Counted from the first letter of the stretch, positions 34,757-46,044 are shown. The stretch: 64,000 nucleotides of DNA from Actinoplanes auranticolor (GCF_018332655.1 NZ_BOQL01000061.1:1-64000); one strand, 5' to 3'. Made by a program: numbers and translations. Notes: generated from the sequence alone by a model not told the origin.

Positions 34757-35830
34757 TCAGGGCGTCCTCGGGCCCACGGTCTCGGTGGGCTCCGGCGGAT
34801 AGAGCAGGCTGTAGTCGATGGCCCGCCGGAACGCGTAGTCCAGCTGAGCAGCGGGCCAGCGCAACCACTTCTCCTCACCGGGCGCGATCGCGCGGCCGTC
34901 GGCATGCCGTACGGTCGCCACGGTCATCCACTCGCCGGTCACCTGGTTGACCCGCAGTGTCGCCGGGTCACCGGTCTCCTCCCGCGCTTCGCCCCAGGCG
35001 TCCCAGGCCCGGTCGTTGCTCGGGAACGAGATGATCTCGAACCGTACGACCGCGTCGCTGTCGCTGGTGGTGAACTCGAACTCGGCCGTGCGCAGGCAGC
35101 CGGGGTGCCGGTCACCGCAGCCGTCGAGATCGGTGGCGGAGATCCGGGTCAGTACGTCGTCCTGCACCCGCAGGCTGGTCTCCGGGAAGATCTGGGTGGT
35201 CATGAGATAGCCGGGCTCGGCCCGGGTGATGGCTCCGACGAGCGTGGCCGCCGCGCACGCGGCCAGCGCCGCGGCGACGGCCCAGGCCCGTATCTTCACC
35301 CTGTCGGAGATGATGCCGGAGAGCACCAGCAGACCGACCGCCGCGCCGAGCGCGCCCAGGCCCCACCTCATGCCGCCGCCGAACGCGGTGGAGCCGGGGC
35401 CGTCGAGCAGTTCGGCCAGGGCGGGACCGTTCTTGCCGGGCAGGAACGGGATCGCGGCGACGAACAACAGGGCCCCGGCAATGATCCAGGCCACCCGGCC
35501 CACGGCCGGCGATCGGCGGAACCAGGCGTACACGGCCGAGCAGTAGAGCACCGGCGTCATCGGGAGCAGCCAGCCCGCGACCGCCATGCCGGAGCCGGAG
35601 CAACTGGTTGCGGCGCAGGCCGCCGCGACGGTGGCGTCCCGGTAGCCCTCGCCGACGGTCAGGGTGAAGGCGGTGGCGATCCCGACCACGAGCAGCACCA
35701 GCACCACGCCGATCCAGACCTGGGCCCGCTGCGACATATCGAAGAGCAACGGCGCCGGCTGGGCGGGCGCGGTCGGTGCGGCGGGGATCAGATCGCGGGT
35801 ACGGCGGCGGCGTCGTTCTCGTCGTGACAT
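34757..35830 (-). CDS. Multi-pass membrane protein of unknown function
   Basis: A 357-residue protein with a basic N-terminus (SRRERRRRRTRD) and about five membrane helices in its first 190 residues (VWIGVVLVLLVVGIATAF; AGWLLPMTPVLYCSAVYAW; VAWIIAGALLFVAAIPFL; WGLGALGAAVGLLVLSGI; AVAAALAACAAATLVGAI). A soluble C-terminal domain of about 160 residues faces outward and contains DLDGCGDRHPGCLRTAEFEF with two Cys. No family recognised. Its stop is only four bases from the convergent hspR stop. It may be read with the 148-aa gene upstream. Confidence 0.7.
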   Translation of the reverse strand: MSRRERRRRRTRDLIPAAPTAPAQPAPLLFDMSQRAQVWIGVVLVLLVVGIATAFTLTVGEGYRDATVAAACAATSCSGSGMAVAGWLLPMTPVLYCSAVYAWFRRSPAVGRVAWIIAGALLFVAAIPFLPGKNGPALAELLDGPGSTAFGGGMRWGLGALGAAVGLLVLSGIISDRVKIRAWAVAAALAACAAATLVGAITRAEPGYLMTTQIFPETSLRVQDDVLTRISATDLDGCGDRHPGCLRTAEFEFTTSDSDAVVRFEIISFPSNDRAWDAWGEAREETGDPATLRVNQVTGEWMTVATVRHADGRAIAPGEEKWLRWPAAQLDYAFRRAIDYSLLYPPEPTETVGPRTP

Positions 35831-35863
35831 CGGTTCCCGAGCGTACGGTCCCCGATCCAGCGA

Positions 35864-36310
35864 TCAGCGGCGACCGAAAGCGGCGAGGCGCCGGGGGTGG
35901 CGCACCAGGCCGCCCTCGATCCAGTCCTCGTACTCGAACAGCTCGGGGCGGGTCATCAGCACCCGGCAGTTGTGCGCCCAGGTCGTCATCGGCTCGTCGC
36001 CGACCTCTTCCGCGCGTTCCACGTACTTCTTCAGGCGCCGCTTGCGCTGCGACGTCGCGTTGGGCCGGACACCGTCGGCCGCGTAGATGTACATGCAGTG
36101 CAGCGCGAACCGCCGGGCCGGGCACTGCCGGTCCATCGCCAGCTCCAACAGGGTCGGGGCGAGCACGTCACCGGCGATGAGCAGATCCCAGTCGGACGGC
36201 ATGGAGTCCAGCGGCACGGCCTCGGGGTGGTACGCCCAGGCCTGCAGCTCTTCCGGTCGCGGATCGACCGGGTTCACGAACCCGAAGAAAGCCGACTCAC
36301 GCACGGTCAC
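35864..36310 (-). CDS. Conserved hypothetical protein (148 aa)
   Basis: A 148-residue soluble protein with many aromatic residues (SAFFGFVNPVDPRPEELQAWAYHPEA, MTTWAHNCRVLMTRPELFEYEDW) and a basic central helix (SQRKRRLKKYVERAEEVG). It is well behaved in codon bias, but no family is recognised. The GTG at 36310 overlaps the stop codon of a nine-codon reading frame just upstream, which has its own ribosome site. It lies 34 bases before the membrane protein gene on the same strand. Confidence 0.68.
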   Translation of the reverse strand: MTVRESAFFGFVNPVDPRPEELQAWAYHPEAVPLDSMPSDWDLLIAGDVLAPTLLELAMDRQCPARRFALHCMYIYAADGVRPNATSQRKRRLKKYVERAEEVGDEPMTTWAHNCRVLMTRPELFEYEDWIEGGLVRHPRRLAAFGRR

Positions 36311-36336
36311 GACGCCGCCTCGTTTAGCTCACTCAT
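36307..36336 (-). CDS. Nine-codon leader reading frame
   Basis: ATG at 36336 with GGGGAGGA ten bases upstream reads MSELNEAAS and stops at TGA 36309-36307. That stop overlaps the GTG of the next gene (GTGA). The main gene has no other ribosome site, so ribosomes may reach it by finishing this peptide. It could instead reflect a wrong start choice for the main gene. Confidence 0.4.
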   Translation of the reverse strand: MSELNEAAS

Positions 36337-36534
36337 GCCGCCGTCCTCCCCGGCAGAGGGCCGTGCTGACCCGCTGGGAAGGCATCCCCCTGCATCCGGC
36401 GAGTCGCTGGTCACCCGATAACACGTTGTTGTCGCGGCGACACGTTAGCGCGAGGTGAGCGGTCTACGGAAGTCGTCAGAGATCACTTTCGGATACTGGT
36501 CAGTAGCTTTACGCTCGCTGAACGCGGAAAAAGG

Positions 36535-37740
36535 TCATTCGGCGGCGGGAACGACTTCCACCGGCCGGCGCACAGCCGTCCTTTTGCGGATCATCGCCTT
36601 GAACCAGGCGTAGTCCGACAGGCGGGCCAGCATCGGCCCCGTCACCACGGTGATGAGCACATAGGCGGTGGCGAGCGGCGCCAGCTCCGGCTCGACGCCG
36701 GACGCCACGGCCAGCCCGGCGATGACGATGGAGAACTCGCCGCGCGGCATCAGGGCCAGGCCGGTGCGCACCTGACCGGGCAATGCGATACCCGCCCGGC
36801 GGGCGGCGATCATCCCGGTCAGCACCTTGGTCAGCATGGTCAGCACGGCCAGCCCCAGCGCGGACAGGAGCACCGGCGGCATCGCGGCGGGATCGGTGGA
36901 GAGCCCGAAGAACACGAAGAAGACCGCGGCGAACAGGTCCCGCAACGGCGACAGGATCTGCGTCGCGTGGTGGGCGACCGGGCCCGAGAGCGCGATTCCC
37001 ACCAGGAAGGCGCCCACGGCAGCGGACACCTTCAGCTCGGCGGCCACGCCGGCCACGAACAGGGTCAGGCCCAGCACGCTGAGCAGCAGCGCCTCGGCGT
37101 CCTTGACCGAGATGAAGCCGGAGATCGCGTGGCCGTACCGGATCGCCACGACCAGCACAGCGACCACCGTGAGCACCGCCACGGCCAGCGCCTTGAGCCC
37201 GCCGACCAGCCCCACCCCGGCCAGCACGGCGGTGACCAGCGGCAGGTAGAACGCCATCGCGAGGTCCTCGATGACCAGCACCGACAGGATCACCGGGGTC
37301 TCGCGGTTACCGATGCGGCCCAGGTCACCGAGCACCTTGGCGATCACGCCGGACGACGACACCCAGGTGATGCCGGCCAGGACCAGAGCGGCCTCCCAGC
37401 CCCAGCCGAGCAGGAACGCGAAAGCGGCCCCGGGTACGGCGTTCAGCAACGCGTCCACCACGCCGGCCGGAGCGGCCGAGCGCAGGTTGCCCACGAGCTC
37501 GCTCGCCGAATACTCCAGGCCCAGCATGACCAGCAGCAGGATGACGCCGATCTCGGCGCCGACCTCGATGAACTCCTGGCTGGCCGACAGCGGCAGGAAG
37601 CCGCCGTGGCCGAACGCGAGCCCGGCGAGCAGGTAGAGCGGGATGGGTGAGAGACCGAAGCGGCGACCGATGCGTCCGAGCATGCCGAGCGCGAAGAGGA
37701 GCGCGCCGACCTCGATCAGGAGAATCGTCGTGCTGTGCAC
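36535..37740 (-). CDS. khtU: KhtU/CPA2-type cation:proton antiporter
   Basis: A 401-residue transporter of the Na+/H+ exchanger superfamily with about 12 membrane helices, for example EVGAEIGVILLLVMLGLEYS and LSVLVIEDLAMAFYLPLV, where the conserved ED pair lies in the ion-binding helix. It ends soon after the last helix with no RCK domain; that domain is supplied by the neighbouring gene upstream. Such pairs export K+ in exchange for protons. The start is ATG 37740, 45 bases after the regulatory subunit. The ion is inferred from homology. Confidence 0.87.
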   Translation of the reverse strand: MHSTTILLIEVGALLFALGMLGRIGRRFGLSPIPLYLLAGLAFGHGGFLPLSASQEFIEVGAEIGVILLLVMLGLEYSASELVGNLRSAAPAGVVDALLNAVPGAAFAFLLGWGWEAALVLAGITWVSSSGVIAKVLGDLGRIGNRETPVILSVLVIEDLAMAFYLPLVTAVLAGVGLVGGLKALAVAVLTVVAVLVVAIRYGHAISGFISVKDAEALLLSVLGLTLFVAGVAAELKVSAAVGAFLVGIALSGPVAHHATQILSPLRDLFAAVFFVFFGLSTDPAAMPPVLLSALGLAVLTMLTKVLTGMIAARRAGIALPGQVRTGLALMPRGEFSIVIAGLAVASGVEPELAPLATAYVLITVVTGPMLARLSDYAWFKAMIRKRTAVRRPVEVVPAAE

Positions 37741-37785
37741 AACCCTCCGCTTTCTTTGGGTTTTCCGCCGCGGGTGAGCTCAGCC

Positions 37786-38283
37786 TCAGTCGCCGGTGTC
37801 GCCGGCCAGGATGGCGGTCACGCCGTCCAGACCTTCGCGGGTGCCGACGGCGACGACGACGTCGTTCGCCTCGAAGCCGAAGGACGGGCCGGGGGAGGCG
37901 ATCACCTCGCGGTCGCGCAGCACGGCCACGATGGACGCGCCGGTGCGGGTGCGCGTGCGGGTGTCACCCAGGCGGCGGCCGACGAACGGCGAGCCGGCCG
38001 GCAGGGCGATCTGCTCGGTGAGCAGACCCGCGGCCTGCTGCCGCAGGCCGGCGAGCTGGCCGAGCATGAGCGACGCGCCGAGGACGTCGGCGAGCGCCTC
38101 GGCCTCGTCGTCGGTCAGCGGTATCGAGGCCAGGCAGGCATCGGGGTCGTCCACGTCGTAGAGGACCAGGTCGCGACGGCCGTTGCGGTGCGAGACCACC
38201 CCGACCGTACGGCCCGACGAGGTCACCAGGTCATGCCGGACACCGATACCCGGAAGTGGAGTCTGCTCTACCCGTACGCGCAC
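37786..38283 (-). CDS. khtT: KhtT-type regulatory subunit of the antiporter
   Basis: A 165-residue cytosolic protein. The N-terminus (MRVRVEQTPLPGIGVRHDL) is the typical KhtT opening, and the C-terminal half is an RCK_C/TrkA-C domain (AGSPFVGRRLGDTRTRTRTGASIVAVLR with FGFEANDVVVAVGTRE). In KhtT proteins the RCK_C domain binds cyclic di-AMP and gates KhtU; this is family knowledge. The start is GTG 38283. It is the first gene of a two-gene operon. Confidence 0.88.
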   Translation of the reverse strand: MRVRVEQTPLPGIGVRHDLVTSSGRTVGVVSHRNGRRDLVLYDVDDPDACLASIPLTDDEAEALADVLGASLMLGQLAGLRQQAAGLLTEQIALPAGSPFVGRRLGDTRTRTRTGASIVAVLRDREVIASPGPSFGFEANDVVVAVGTREGLDGVTAILAGDTGD

Positions 38284-38305
38284 GCCTCCAACGGTAACGG
38301 ATCAG

Positions 38306-39514
38306 TCAGGCCGGCTGCGGCACGCGCTCGTTACGTACCACGATCAGGAGCAGTAGCCCGGCCGCACACAGCCCGGTGCACAGCCAGTACGCGAGCCGGT
38401 AGTCGAAGTGCTGGGCCACGCCGAACAGCGGCCCGGCCAGCATCGCGCCGAGCGGGAACGAGTTGGTGAACAGGGTGGTGGCCCGTCCGGGCTGCCGGGG
38501 GAGCATGTTCTGCATGTAGGAGATGCCCAGGCCGGAGATCGCGGCGATGAACAGGGCGTTGAGCACCTGCCCGCCGACCAGCAGCCAGAGGTCGGTGGCC
38601 ACCGCGACCAGCGCGTAGTACGCGACACCGCAGGCGGCGCCGCCGAACAGCAGCCCGCGCAGCGGCAGCCGGGTGGCGAGCACACCCAGTCCCAGCATCA
38701 GCGGGATCTCCAGGGCGGCGCAGAGCCCGAGCAGCAGGCCGGCGTCGCCGACATCGCCGCCCAGGTCGGTGCTGATGAACAGCGGCAGGGCCTGCACCGC
38801 GAGCGTCAGGGGCGTCTGCAGCAGGGTGAAGGCGGCGGCGGTGAGCCACAACGTCCACCTCGGCGCATCCAGCCGGTCGTCGACCGGCGCGTCCGGGGTG
38901 GTGGCCGCCGCCGGCGCCGGGACCTCGTCCAGCCAGAAGATCGCGACCAGGGCGGCGAGGGCGTACATCAGCGCGGCGGTGCCGTAGACCCAGACGAAGC
39001 TGCCGGTGTCGAGCAGGAACGCGGCCAGCGGCGGACCGGCGACCCAGGCGAGTGAGAAGACCGTGCGCAGGGCGCTGATGCCGAGGGCGGCGCGGGCCGG
39101 GTCGTCGCGTTCGAGGACCTGCCGGGCGTACGCGAAGGATTGCGGGAACAGCGACCCGGCCAGCGCCAGTGCGGTGACCGCCAGGGCGAGCAGCACCCAG
39201 TAGTCCCGGACGACGGCGGTCAGGCCGGTGCCGATCAGGCCGGCCACCGCGCCGGTGATCAGCAGCCGGCGCCGGATCGGCCGCCGGTCGGAGAGCCGGC
39301 TGACGAGCACCGAGCCGAGCACCCCGCCGAGCGGCGCGACGATCAGGAAGAACGTGATCTTGAGGGGTCCGGCCTCGACGTCCGTGCTGAGGAACAGCGA
39401 CATGAACGGGTAGAACAGGGCGGTCGAGATGCCGACGGCCAGGAACAGGAAGCCGAGCGGGAGCAGAGCTCGACCGATGCGTGACCCGAGCTGAGACGAT
39501 GTTTCCTGGGCCAT
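38306..39514 (-). CDS. MFS efflux transporter, SetA/SetB-like
   Basis: A 402-residue major facilitator with 12 helices. The loop between helices 2 and 3 has the family motif (VSRLSDRRPIRRRLL), and the first helices (AVGISTALFYPFMSLFLS with LKITFFLIVAPLGG) resemble the sugar efflux (SET) family. The start is set at ATG 39514 (MAQETSSQ). The substrate is not determined. It is divergent from clpB with about 80 bases to the HAIR element, so clpB regulation might spill over to it. Confidence 0.8.
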   Translation of the reverse strand: MAQETSSQLGSRIGRALLPLGFLFLAVGISTALFYPFMSLFLSTDVEAGPLKITFFLIVAPLGGVLGSVLVSRLSDRRPIRRRLLITGAVAGLIGTGLTAVVRDYWVLLALAVTALALAGSLFPQSFAYARQVLERDDPARAALGISALRTVFSLAWVAGPPLAAFLLDTGSFVWVYGTAALMYALAALVAIFWLDEVPAPAAATTPDAPVDDRLDAPRWTLWLTAAAFTLLQTPLTLAVQALPLFISTDLGGDVGDAGLLLGLCAALEIPLMLGLGVLATRLPLRGLLFGGAACGVAYYALVAVATDLWLLVGGQVLNALFIAAISGLGISYMQNMLPRQPGRATTLFTNSFPLGAMLAGPLFGVAQHFDYRLAYWLCTGLCAAGLLLLIVVRNERVPQPA

Positions 39515-39596
39515 TACGGCCACGCTACGGCCATCGTGCGGCATTGCCCATGGTGATGCCGGTTACCCCCGGGTTCGGGTGAGTAGCCGACGTAGA

Positions 39597-39617
39597 GTTG
39601 AGTGGAATACGCTCAAG
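39597..39617 (+). promoter_or_regulatory. HspR (HAIR) operator of clpB
   Basis: GTTGAGT-N7-GCTCAAG matches the HAIR consensus at 12 of 14 positions. It is centred 56 bases before the clpB start codon, the position expected for repression of its promoter by HspR encoded at 34312-34752. Confidence 0.88.
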
Positions 39618-39662
39618 TCTCGGATTGCTGCACTACTGGGAAGATCCGATCCAGGGGAGCTC

Positions 39663-42251
<2,589 letters not shown>

Positions 42252-42255
42252 AAAA

Positions 42256-42286
42256 AACCGGGGCACCCGATCGGGGTGCCCCGGTT
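42256..42286. terminator. Bidirectional intrinsic terminator after clpB
   Basis: A 13-bp perfect stem (AACCGGGGCACCC, complement at 42274-42286) with a 5-nt loop, preceded by seven A and followed by TCTTTCT. It thus has a U-tract on both strands and serves clpB and the convergent small gene. Confidence 0.93.
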
Positions 42287-42295
42287 CTTTCTCTG

Positions 42296-42475
42296 TCAGC
42301 TGGCCCGCGCCTCCCGCTGCCGGTAGGCGTGGGTCATCAAGATGTCCGTGATGGCGTGCTCGCCCTCGGACGACCAGATCCTGATGCCGTCGCGGTGCAG
42401 CTGGTACCGGACGTCGGTGTAGCTGGTTCTCGTGTCGTCATGGTGCACGACGGTCAGGGTGTCTGCATGGGGCAT
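42296..42475 (-). CDS. Small hypothetical protein (59 aa)
   Basis: A 59-residue protein, MPHADTLTVVHHDDTRTSY with TDVRYQLHRDGIRIWSSEG, predicted as a short beta-rich fold. The start is ATG 42475; a longer frame from 42523 has poor composition. It ends within 10 bases of the clpB terminator. No family recognised. Confidence 0.6.
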   Translation of the reverse strand: MPHADTLTVVHHDDTRTSYTDVRYQLHRDGIRIWSSEGEHAITDILMTHAYRQREARAS

Positions 42476-42822
42476 GGGACTCACCGGTCCTTGTCGAGTC
42501 TGGGGCGGCCGCGGCAACCTCACGCGGCCGGCGCAATCGGGAGGGTGCCCGGATCCGGTCTGCCTGGCCCCCGGCGTTCGATGGGCGGGGGCGGCGACTC
42601 GGGCGGGCAGGGGGCGTCACCGGAGGATTCTGATGCCTGCGGCGCGCCACGGATGGAAGTGTAGGGGTCGCTTTCGACTTCTGTCGTCCCCCTGAACGAG
42701 CGACGTGTTTCATGCGATTTCGTCGTACATCGGGCGATGTTGCCACAGGTGGGGGGCCGGTGTCGGCCGGTCGACGGATCTGGCAGCCGCCCGATACCGT
42801 GGTGGATCTAGGAGGTAGCGCC
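42476..42822. other. Intergenic region without a recognisable gene
   Basis: About 350 bases between divergent genes. The short frames here lack ribosome sites and codon bias. Bases 42670-42750 are the least GC-rich part and presumably contain the promoter of the downstream membrane protein. Nothing else was seen. Confidence 0.5.
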
Positions 42823-43815
42823 GTGTCTGAGCCGATGTACCCGGGAACGACCGCACCGCGATCACGTCCGACGGTCGTGACCGTCTCGTCTTACCTGCTC
42901 TACTTCACCGCGGCTGCCTCGATCATCTCCGCGGTGCTCTCGCTGACCACGATCGGCACCATCCAGCGCGTCTATTCCGACCTCTACGCCGATACCGCGG
43001 GCGCCGGCACGGAGAGCGTCATCGTGGCGGCCAGCGTGATCGGCGTCGTGATCAACATCCTCTTCGCCGCCGGGCTGGCCATCCTGGCGATCTACAACAA
43101 CCGCGGCAAGCAGGGTGCCCGCATCACCACCTGGGTGGTGGGCGGCATCTTCCTCTGCTGCAACGGCTTCGGTCTGCTCGGCAACGCGGCGACCAGCGGG
43201 ATGAATCTGGACACCGGAAACACCTCGGGGCCCAGCGCCAGCGAGGTCGAGGCGCGGCTCTCCGACGAGATGCCCGGCTGGTTCGACCCGATCACCATGC
43301 TGCTGACCGTGCTGGTCGTGCTGGCGCTGCTGGGCGCGGTGATCCTGCTGGCGCTGCCGGCCGCCAACGCGTACTTCCGCAAGCCGCAGGCCACGTGGGA
43401 CCCGCTGAACCCGTACCCGGGCTACCCGGGCCAGCCTGCGGCGTACCCGGGTTACCCGAGCCAGTCGCCGTACCCGACGTACCCGGGGCAGCCCGGCCAG
43501 GGCTACCCCGGCCAGCCGGGTCAGCCGGGTCAGCCCTATCCGGGCCAGGCGTACCCGGGTCAGCCCGGTCAGCCGCCCTATCCGGGCACGGGCGGGCAGC
43601 CGCCGTATCCGCAGAGCTCCCCGCCCGGCGGCGCTAGCGACACCACCCCGCCGCCCGCCACCGACGGCGGCGCGGTTTCCGCCCGGGACACCACCGGCGG
43701 GGACCCGCACACCGGCAGCGTGCCGCCCACCGATCCGTGGAGCCCGCCGTCGCCGCCCCCGTCGTCACCGCCCTCCGACGACAAGCCGGGCCGGTCGCCG
43801 ACCGATCCCGCCTGA
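42823..43815 (+). CDS. Tetraspan membrane protein with Pro/Gly/Tyr-rich tail
   Basis: A 330-residue protein. Three or four membrane helices (VSSYLLYFTAAASIISAVLSL; VASVIGVVINILFAAGLAILAI-like; TTWVVGGIFLCCNGFGLLG; MLLTVLVVLALLGAVILLAL) are followed by a 130-residue tail of YPGQPGQ and PPYP repeats and an acidic/Pro end. This design is common in actinobacterial membrane proteins of unknown role. GTG 42823 is chosen because GGAGGT precedes it. The next gene has the same architecture and is likely a paralogue. Confidence 0.75.
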   Translation: MSEPMYPGTTAPRSRPTVVTVSSYLLYFTAAASIISAVLSLTTIGTIQRVYSDLYADTAGAGTESVIVAASVIGVVINILFAAGLAILAIYNNRGKQGARITTWVVGGIFLCCNGFGLLGNAATSGMNLDTGNTSGPSASEVEARLSDEMPGWFDPITMLLTVLVVLALLGAVILLALPAANAYFRKPQATWDPLNPYPGYPGQPAAYPGYPSQSPYPTYPGQPGQGYPGQPGQPGQPYPGQAYPGQPGQPPYPGTGGQPPYPQSSPPGGASDTTPPPATDGGAVSARDTTGGDPHTGSVPPTDPWSPPSPPPSSPPSDDKPGRSPTDPA

Positions 43816-43902
43816 CCGCTGCATCGCGCGCCGCCGGGTATCCCGGCGGCGCGTCGCGCGTCCAGGTAGGTTCGTCCGCAACGGATCACCCGGGAGACGT
43901 CC

Positions 43903-44790
43903 ATGTCGTACGCAATGCAGCCGCCGGCAGCCGCACCGGCCCCCACCACCACCGCCCCCCGCCGGCCGGTGTCGGTGGCGTCGGCGTCGATCCTGCTGAT
44001 CGTCATGGCGGTGGCCGGCCTGGCCTACGCGATCGCGACGCTGGCCGTCGCCCCCGGCACGGTGGACCGGTTCCGCGCCGCCGCCGGCGGGGCGAACAGC
44101 GTGGACGTCGACGGTTTCGTCACAGTGGTCTGGATCGGTGCCGCCCTCGGTGCGGTGCTCGCCGTGATCCTCTTCGCGCTCTACGTCGTGCTGGCGCTGG
44201 GTCTGCGCCGGGGCAGCAACGCTGCCCGGATCGCCACCTGGGTCGTCGCCGGGCTCGGACTGCTGGCCGGTTGTGCGACGACCGTCACAGTGGCCGTGGA
44301 GCGCGCCGGTGACCCGGTGCAGGGTTCGCTGTCCGCCGCGCTGTCCGACGCGTATCCGGGCTCGTGGATCCCGCTGAACGTGGCACTGGCGATCGCGCAG
44401 ATGCTCGGTTACGTCCTCGTCGGCGTGCTGCTGCTGGCCAGCCCGGGCACGTTCTTCGGCCGCGCCCCCAAGCCGGTGCCGCCGGATCCCTTCGCGGCCC
44501 CACAGCCGGGCACCCCCACCTTCGGCGCCCCGGGCTACGGCCCTCCGGCCGGCGGCACACCGGGCTACGGCGCGGCGCCGAACGGTCCTGCGGGCTACGG
44601 CCCTCCCGGGGGATTTCCGCCGCCACCGGCCGGTTACGGGCCGCCACCAACGGGTGGTTACCCGGCGCCACCAACGGGGGGTTCCGGCTCGCCGCATCCC
44701 CCCACGGGGTCGCCGATGCCGTCCGCAGCGGGCGAACCGCCGGCCGGGCCCGGCCCCGATGATGAGTACTGGTCACGTCCTTCCAGCTGA
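43903..44790 (+). CDS. Tetraspan membrane protein, paralogue of the preceding gene
   Basis: A 295-residue protein with four membrane helices (ASILLIVMAVAGLAYAIATLA; AALGAVLAVILFALYVVLAL; ATWVVAGLGLLAGCATTVTVA; VALAIAQMLGYVLVGVLLL) and a C-terminal tail of PGYGPP units. The loop between helices 2 and 3 (GLRRGSNAARIATWVVAGLG) matches the equivalent loop of the upstream protein (NNRGKQGARITTWVVGGIF). GGGAGA precedes ATG 43903. The two genes are 87 bases apart. Function unknown. Confidence 0.77.
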   Translation: MSYAMQPPAAAPAPTTTAPRRPVSVASASILLIVMAVAGLAYAIATLAVAPGTVDRFRAAAGGANSVDVDGFVTVVWIGAALGAVLAVILFALYVVLALGLRRGSNAARIATWVVAGLGLLAGCATTVTVAVERAGDPVQGSLSAALSDAYPGSWIPLNVALAIAQMLGYVLVGVLLLASPGTFFGRAPKPVPPDPFAAPQPGTPTFGAPGYGPPAGGTPGYGAAPNGPAGYGPPGGFPPPPAGYGPPPTGGYPAPPTGGSGSPHPPTGSPMPSAAGEPPAGPGPDDEYWSRPSS

Positions 44791-45165
44791 CGGGCTTGGC
44801 GGCATCGACGGTTGTGCGTCACCCGAACGGGTACCGTTGACGGACGAGGATGCGCTGGTTTCGGCTGTCCGGGCGTTTCCGGCTTGCCGCTCGGTGCGGG
44901 TTTTGCGCTGGACGGGCAGACGTGACGCGATGACAACGGTGTCGGTGCGTACTCGTTCGATGACCGTCGCTGGGTGCCGCCCCGGGCGGGGTGTGGCGGA
45001 AAGGTGCTTTGAGCTGCGTCTATACCTGTCCGAAACGGGGTGCGCGGGGTCCCTCAGTTAAGAATATTTACTGTGGGGGCCGGGCTTTGCCGTGGGTCAA
45101 TAGTTCCTTTCCGCCCCGGCGGGGCAGAACGTTCCAGTTTTGCGGCAGCCAGTACGCTCGATGTG
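44791..45165. other. Intergenic region, partly AT-rich
   Basis: About 375 bases without a convincing gene. Around 45058-45075 there is an AT-rich stretch (TTAAGAATATTTACTG) that stands out in this GC-rich window and is probably a promoter or a boundary of different base composition. No tRNA or clear hairpin pair was found. Confidence 0.45.
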
Positions 45166-45426
45166 ATGGAAGCCCATCACGACCTGCGTAAATTCATCAC
45201 TGAATTGCCCGTCGCGCAGCGTTGTGTCGTGCTTTCATCGGGTCGTGAAGTTGACTGTGAAGTCGACCCACGCCGTGTGACCGTGCAGTACCAGGACAGT
45301 TCCGACGACCGGGCGGGCGTCGGGACGGCCGCGGAACGGATCGTGAATCAACAATGTGGGGCGGCTCACTCCGGGGGCGGGGATCGAGAGCCCGACGACG
45401 TTGACCAGCGACCTGACGGCGACTGA
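45166..45426 (+). CDS. Possible small protein (86 aa), unusual codon use
   Basis: A frame from ATG 45166 begins MEAHHDLRKFITELPVAQRC and encodes 86 residues. Its first 50 codons use more A- and T-ending codons (gaa, cat, aaa, ctt, tca, gtt) than neighbouring genes, which suggests either foreign origin or no coding function. There is no good ribosome site. An overlapping frame, 45356-45559, encodes 67 residues with better bias. Either could be real, or both could be parts of one decayed gene. No family recognised. Confidence 0.35.
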   Translation: MEAHHDLRKFITELPVAQRCVVLSSGREVDCEVDPRRVTVQYQDSSDDRAGVGTAAERIVNQQCGAAHSGGGDREPDDVDQRPDGD

Positions 45427-45575
45427 GGCGTTGCAGGAGGCAGAGACCGAAGTCGGTGTCGCGGAATGGTGGATCGGAGTGCGGACGCTGCCCGTGCGGG
45501 GTGCCGGACAGTCGTACCGATCGGCCTACCGTTCGACCGATCTCGGCCTTACGGCCTGAAAGTTAGCCGGTTCGT

Positions 45576-45593
45576 TCCTGCGCACATGCAGGA
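45576..45593 (+). promoter_or_regulatory. Inverted repeat upstream of the ArsR gene
   Basis: TCCTGC-N6-GCAGGA, 24 bases before the ATG of the ArsR-family gene. Its symmetry and position fit an autoregulatory operator, though the right arm could also act as a ribosome site for a short upstream frame. Confidence 0.4.
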
Positions 45594-45616
45594 GAATCGA
45601 TGCAGTTGGTGGAAGG

Positions 45617-45994
45617 ATGGAGATCGTGGGAACTGCGTTGGCGGAAATGACAATGCCTCAGATCTCGCCGCTTGCCGGCGAGCCTATTGAACGTGCCGAT
45701 GCCGAGCGACTGGCGGGAGTGCTGAAGGCACTCGCCGATCCTGCTCGGTTGCGGCTGCTCAGCCTCATCCAGTCCGCTACGGACGGTGAAGCGTGCGTCT
45801 GCGACCTGACGGCCCCGCTGGGGTTGTCGCAGCCGACCGTGAGTCACCACCTGCGGATCCTGACGGAGGCCGGCCTGCTCGAGCGTGAGAAGCGCGGCGT
45901 GTGGGCGTACTACCGGCTGGTCCCCAGCGCGATCGCGACGATCGCGGACCTGCTGACCCCGCCGCGCAAGCGGGCCACCAAAAAGGCCCGCTGA
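45617..45994 (+). CDS. ArsR/SmtB-family metal-responsive repressor
   Basis: A 125-residue winged-helix repressor. The core reads LKALADPARLRLLSLIQ, then GEACVCDLTAPLGLSQPTVSHHLRILTEAGLLERE and the wing KRGVWAYYRLV. The CVC in the alpha3 helix is the classical site for arsenite or soft-metal sensing in ArsR/SmtB proteins. A Lys/Arg-rich C-terminus ends the protein. No metal exporter or reductase lies next to it, so its target is unclear. A 12-bp stem hairpin follows the stop. Confidence 0.87.
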   Translation: MEIVGTALAEMTMPQISPLAGEPIERADAERLAGVLKALADPARLRLLSLIQSATDGEACVCDLTAPLGLSQPTVSHHLRILTEAGLLEREKRGVWAYYRLVPSAIATIADLLTPPRKRATKKAR

Positions 45995-46008
45995 GCAGAC
46001 CCGACCAA

Positions 46009-46044
46009 GCCTGGCGTCACCGTTCATGGGGCGTGACGCCAGGC
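46009..46044 (+). terminator. Terminator after the ArsR gene
   Basis: A 12-bp perfect stem (GCCTGGCGTCAC, complement at 46033-46044) with a 12-nt loop, 14 bases after the stop. Confidence 0.7.

Noticed and set aside
36311..36420. Bases resembling the end of a ydaO (cyclic di-AMP) riboswitch (CTCTGCC ... GAGCTAAACGAGGCGGC on the minus strand)
   Set aside because: The conserved 5' half and the order of the GGGGAACC and GGGTGA blocks do not match; the similarity is limited to a few bases and includes the leader frame MSELNEAAS.
42712..42822. Longer start for the tetraspan membrane protein
   Set aside because: The frame upstream of GTG 42823 has poor codon bias, and a GGAGGT ribosome site sits directly before 42823.
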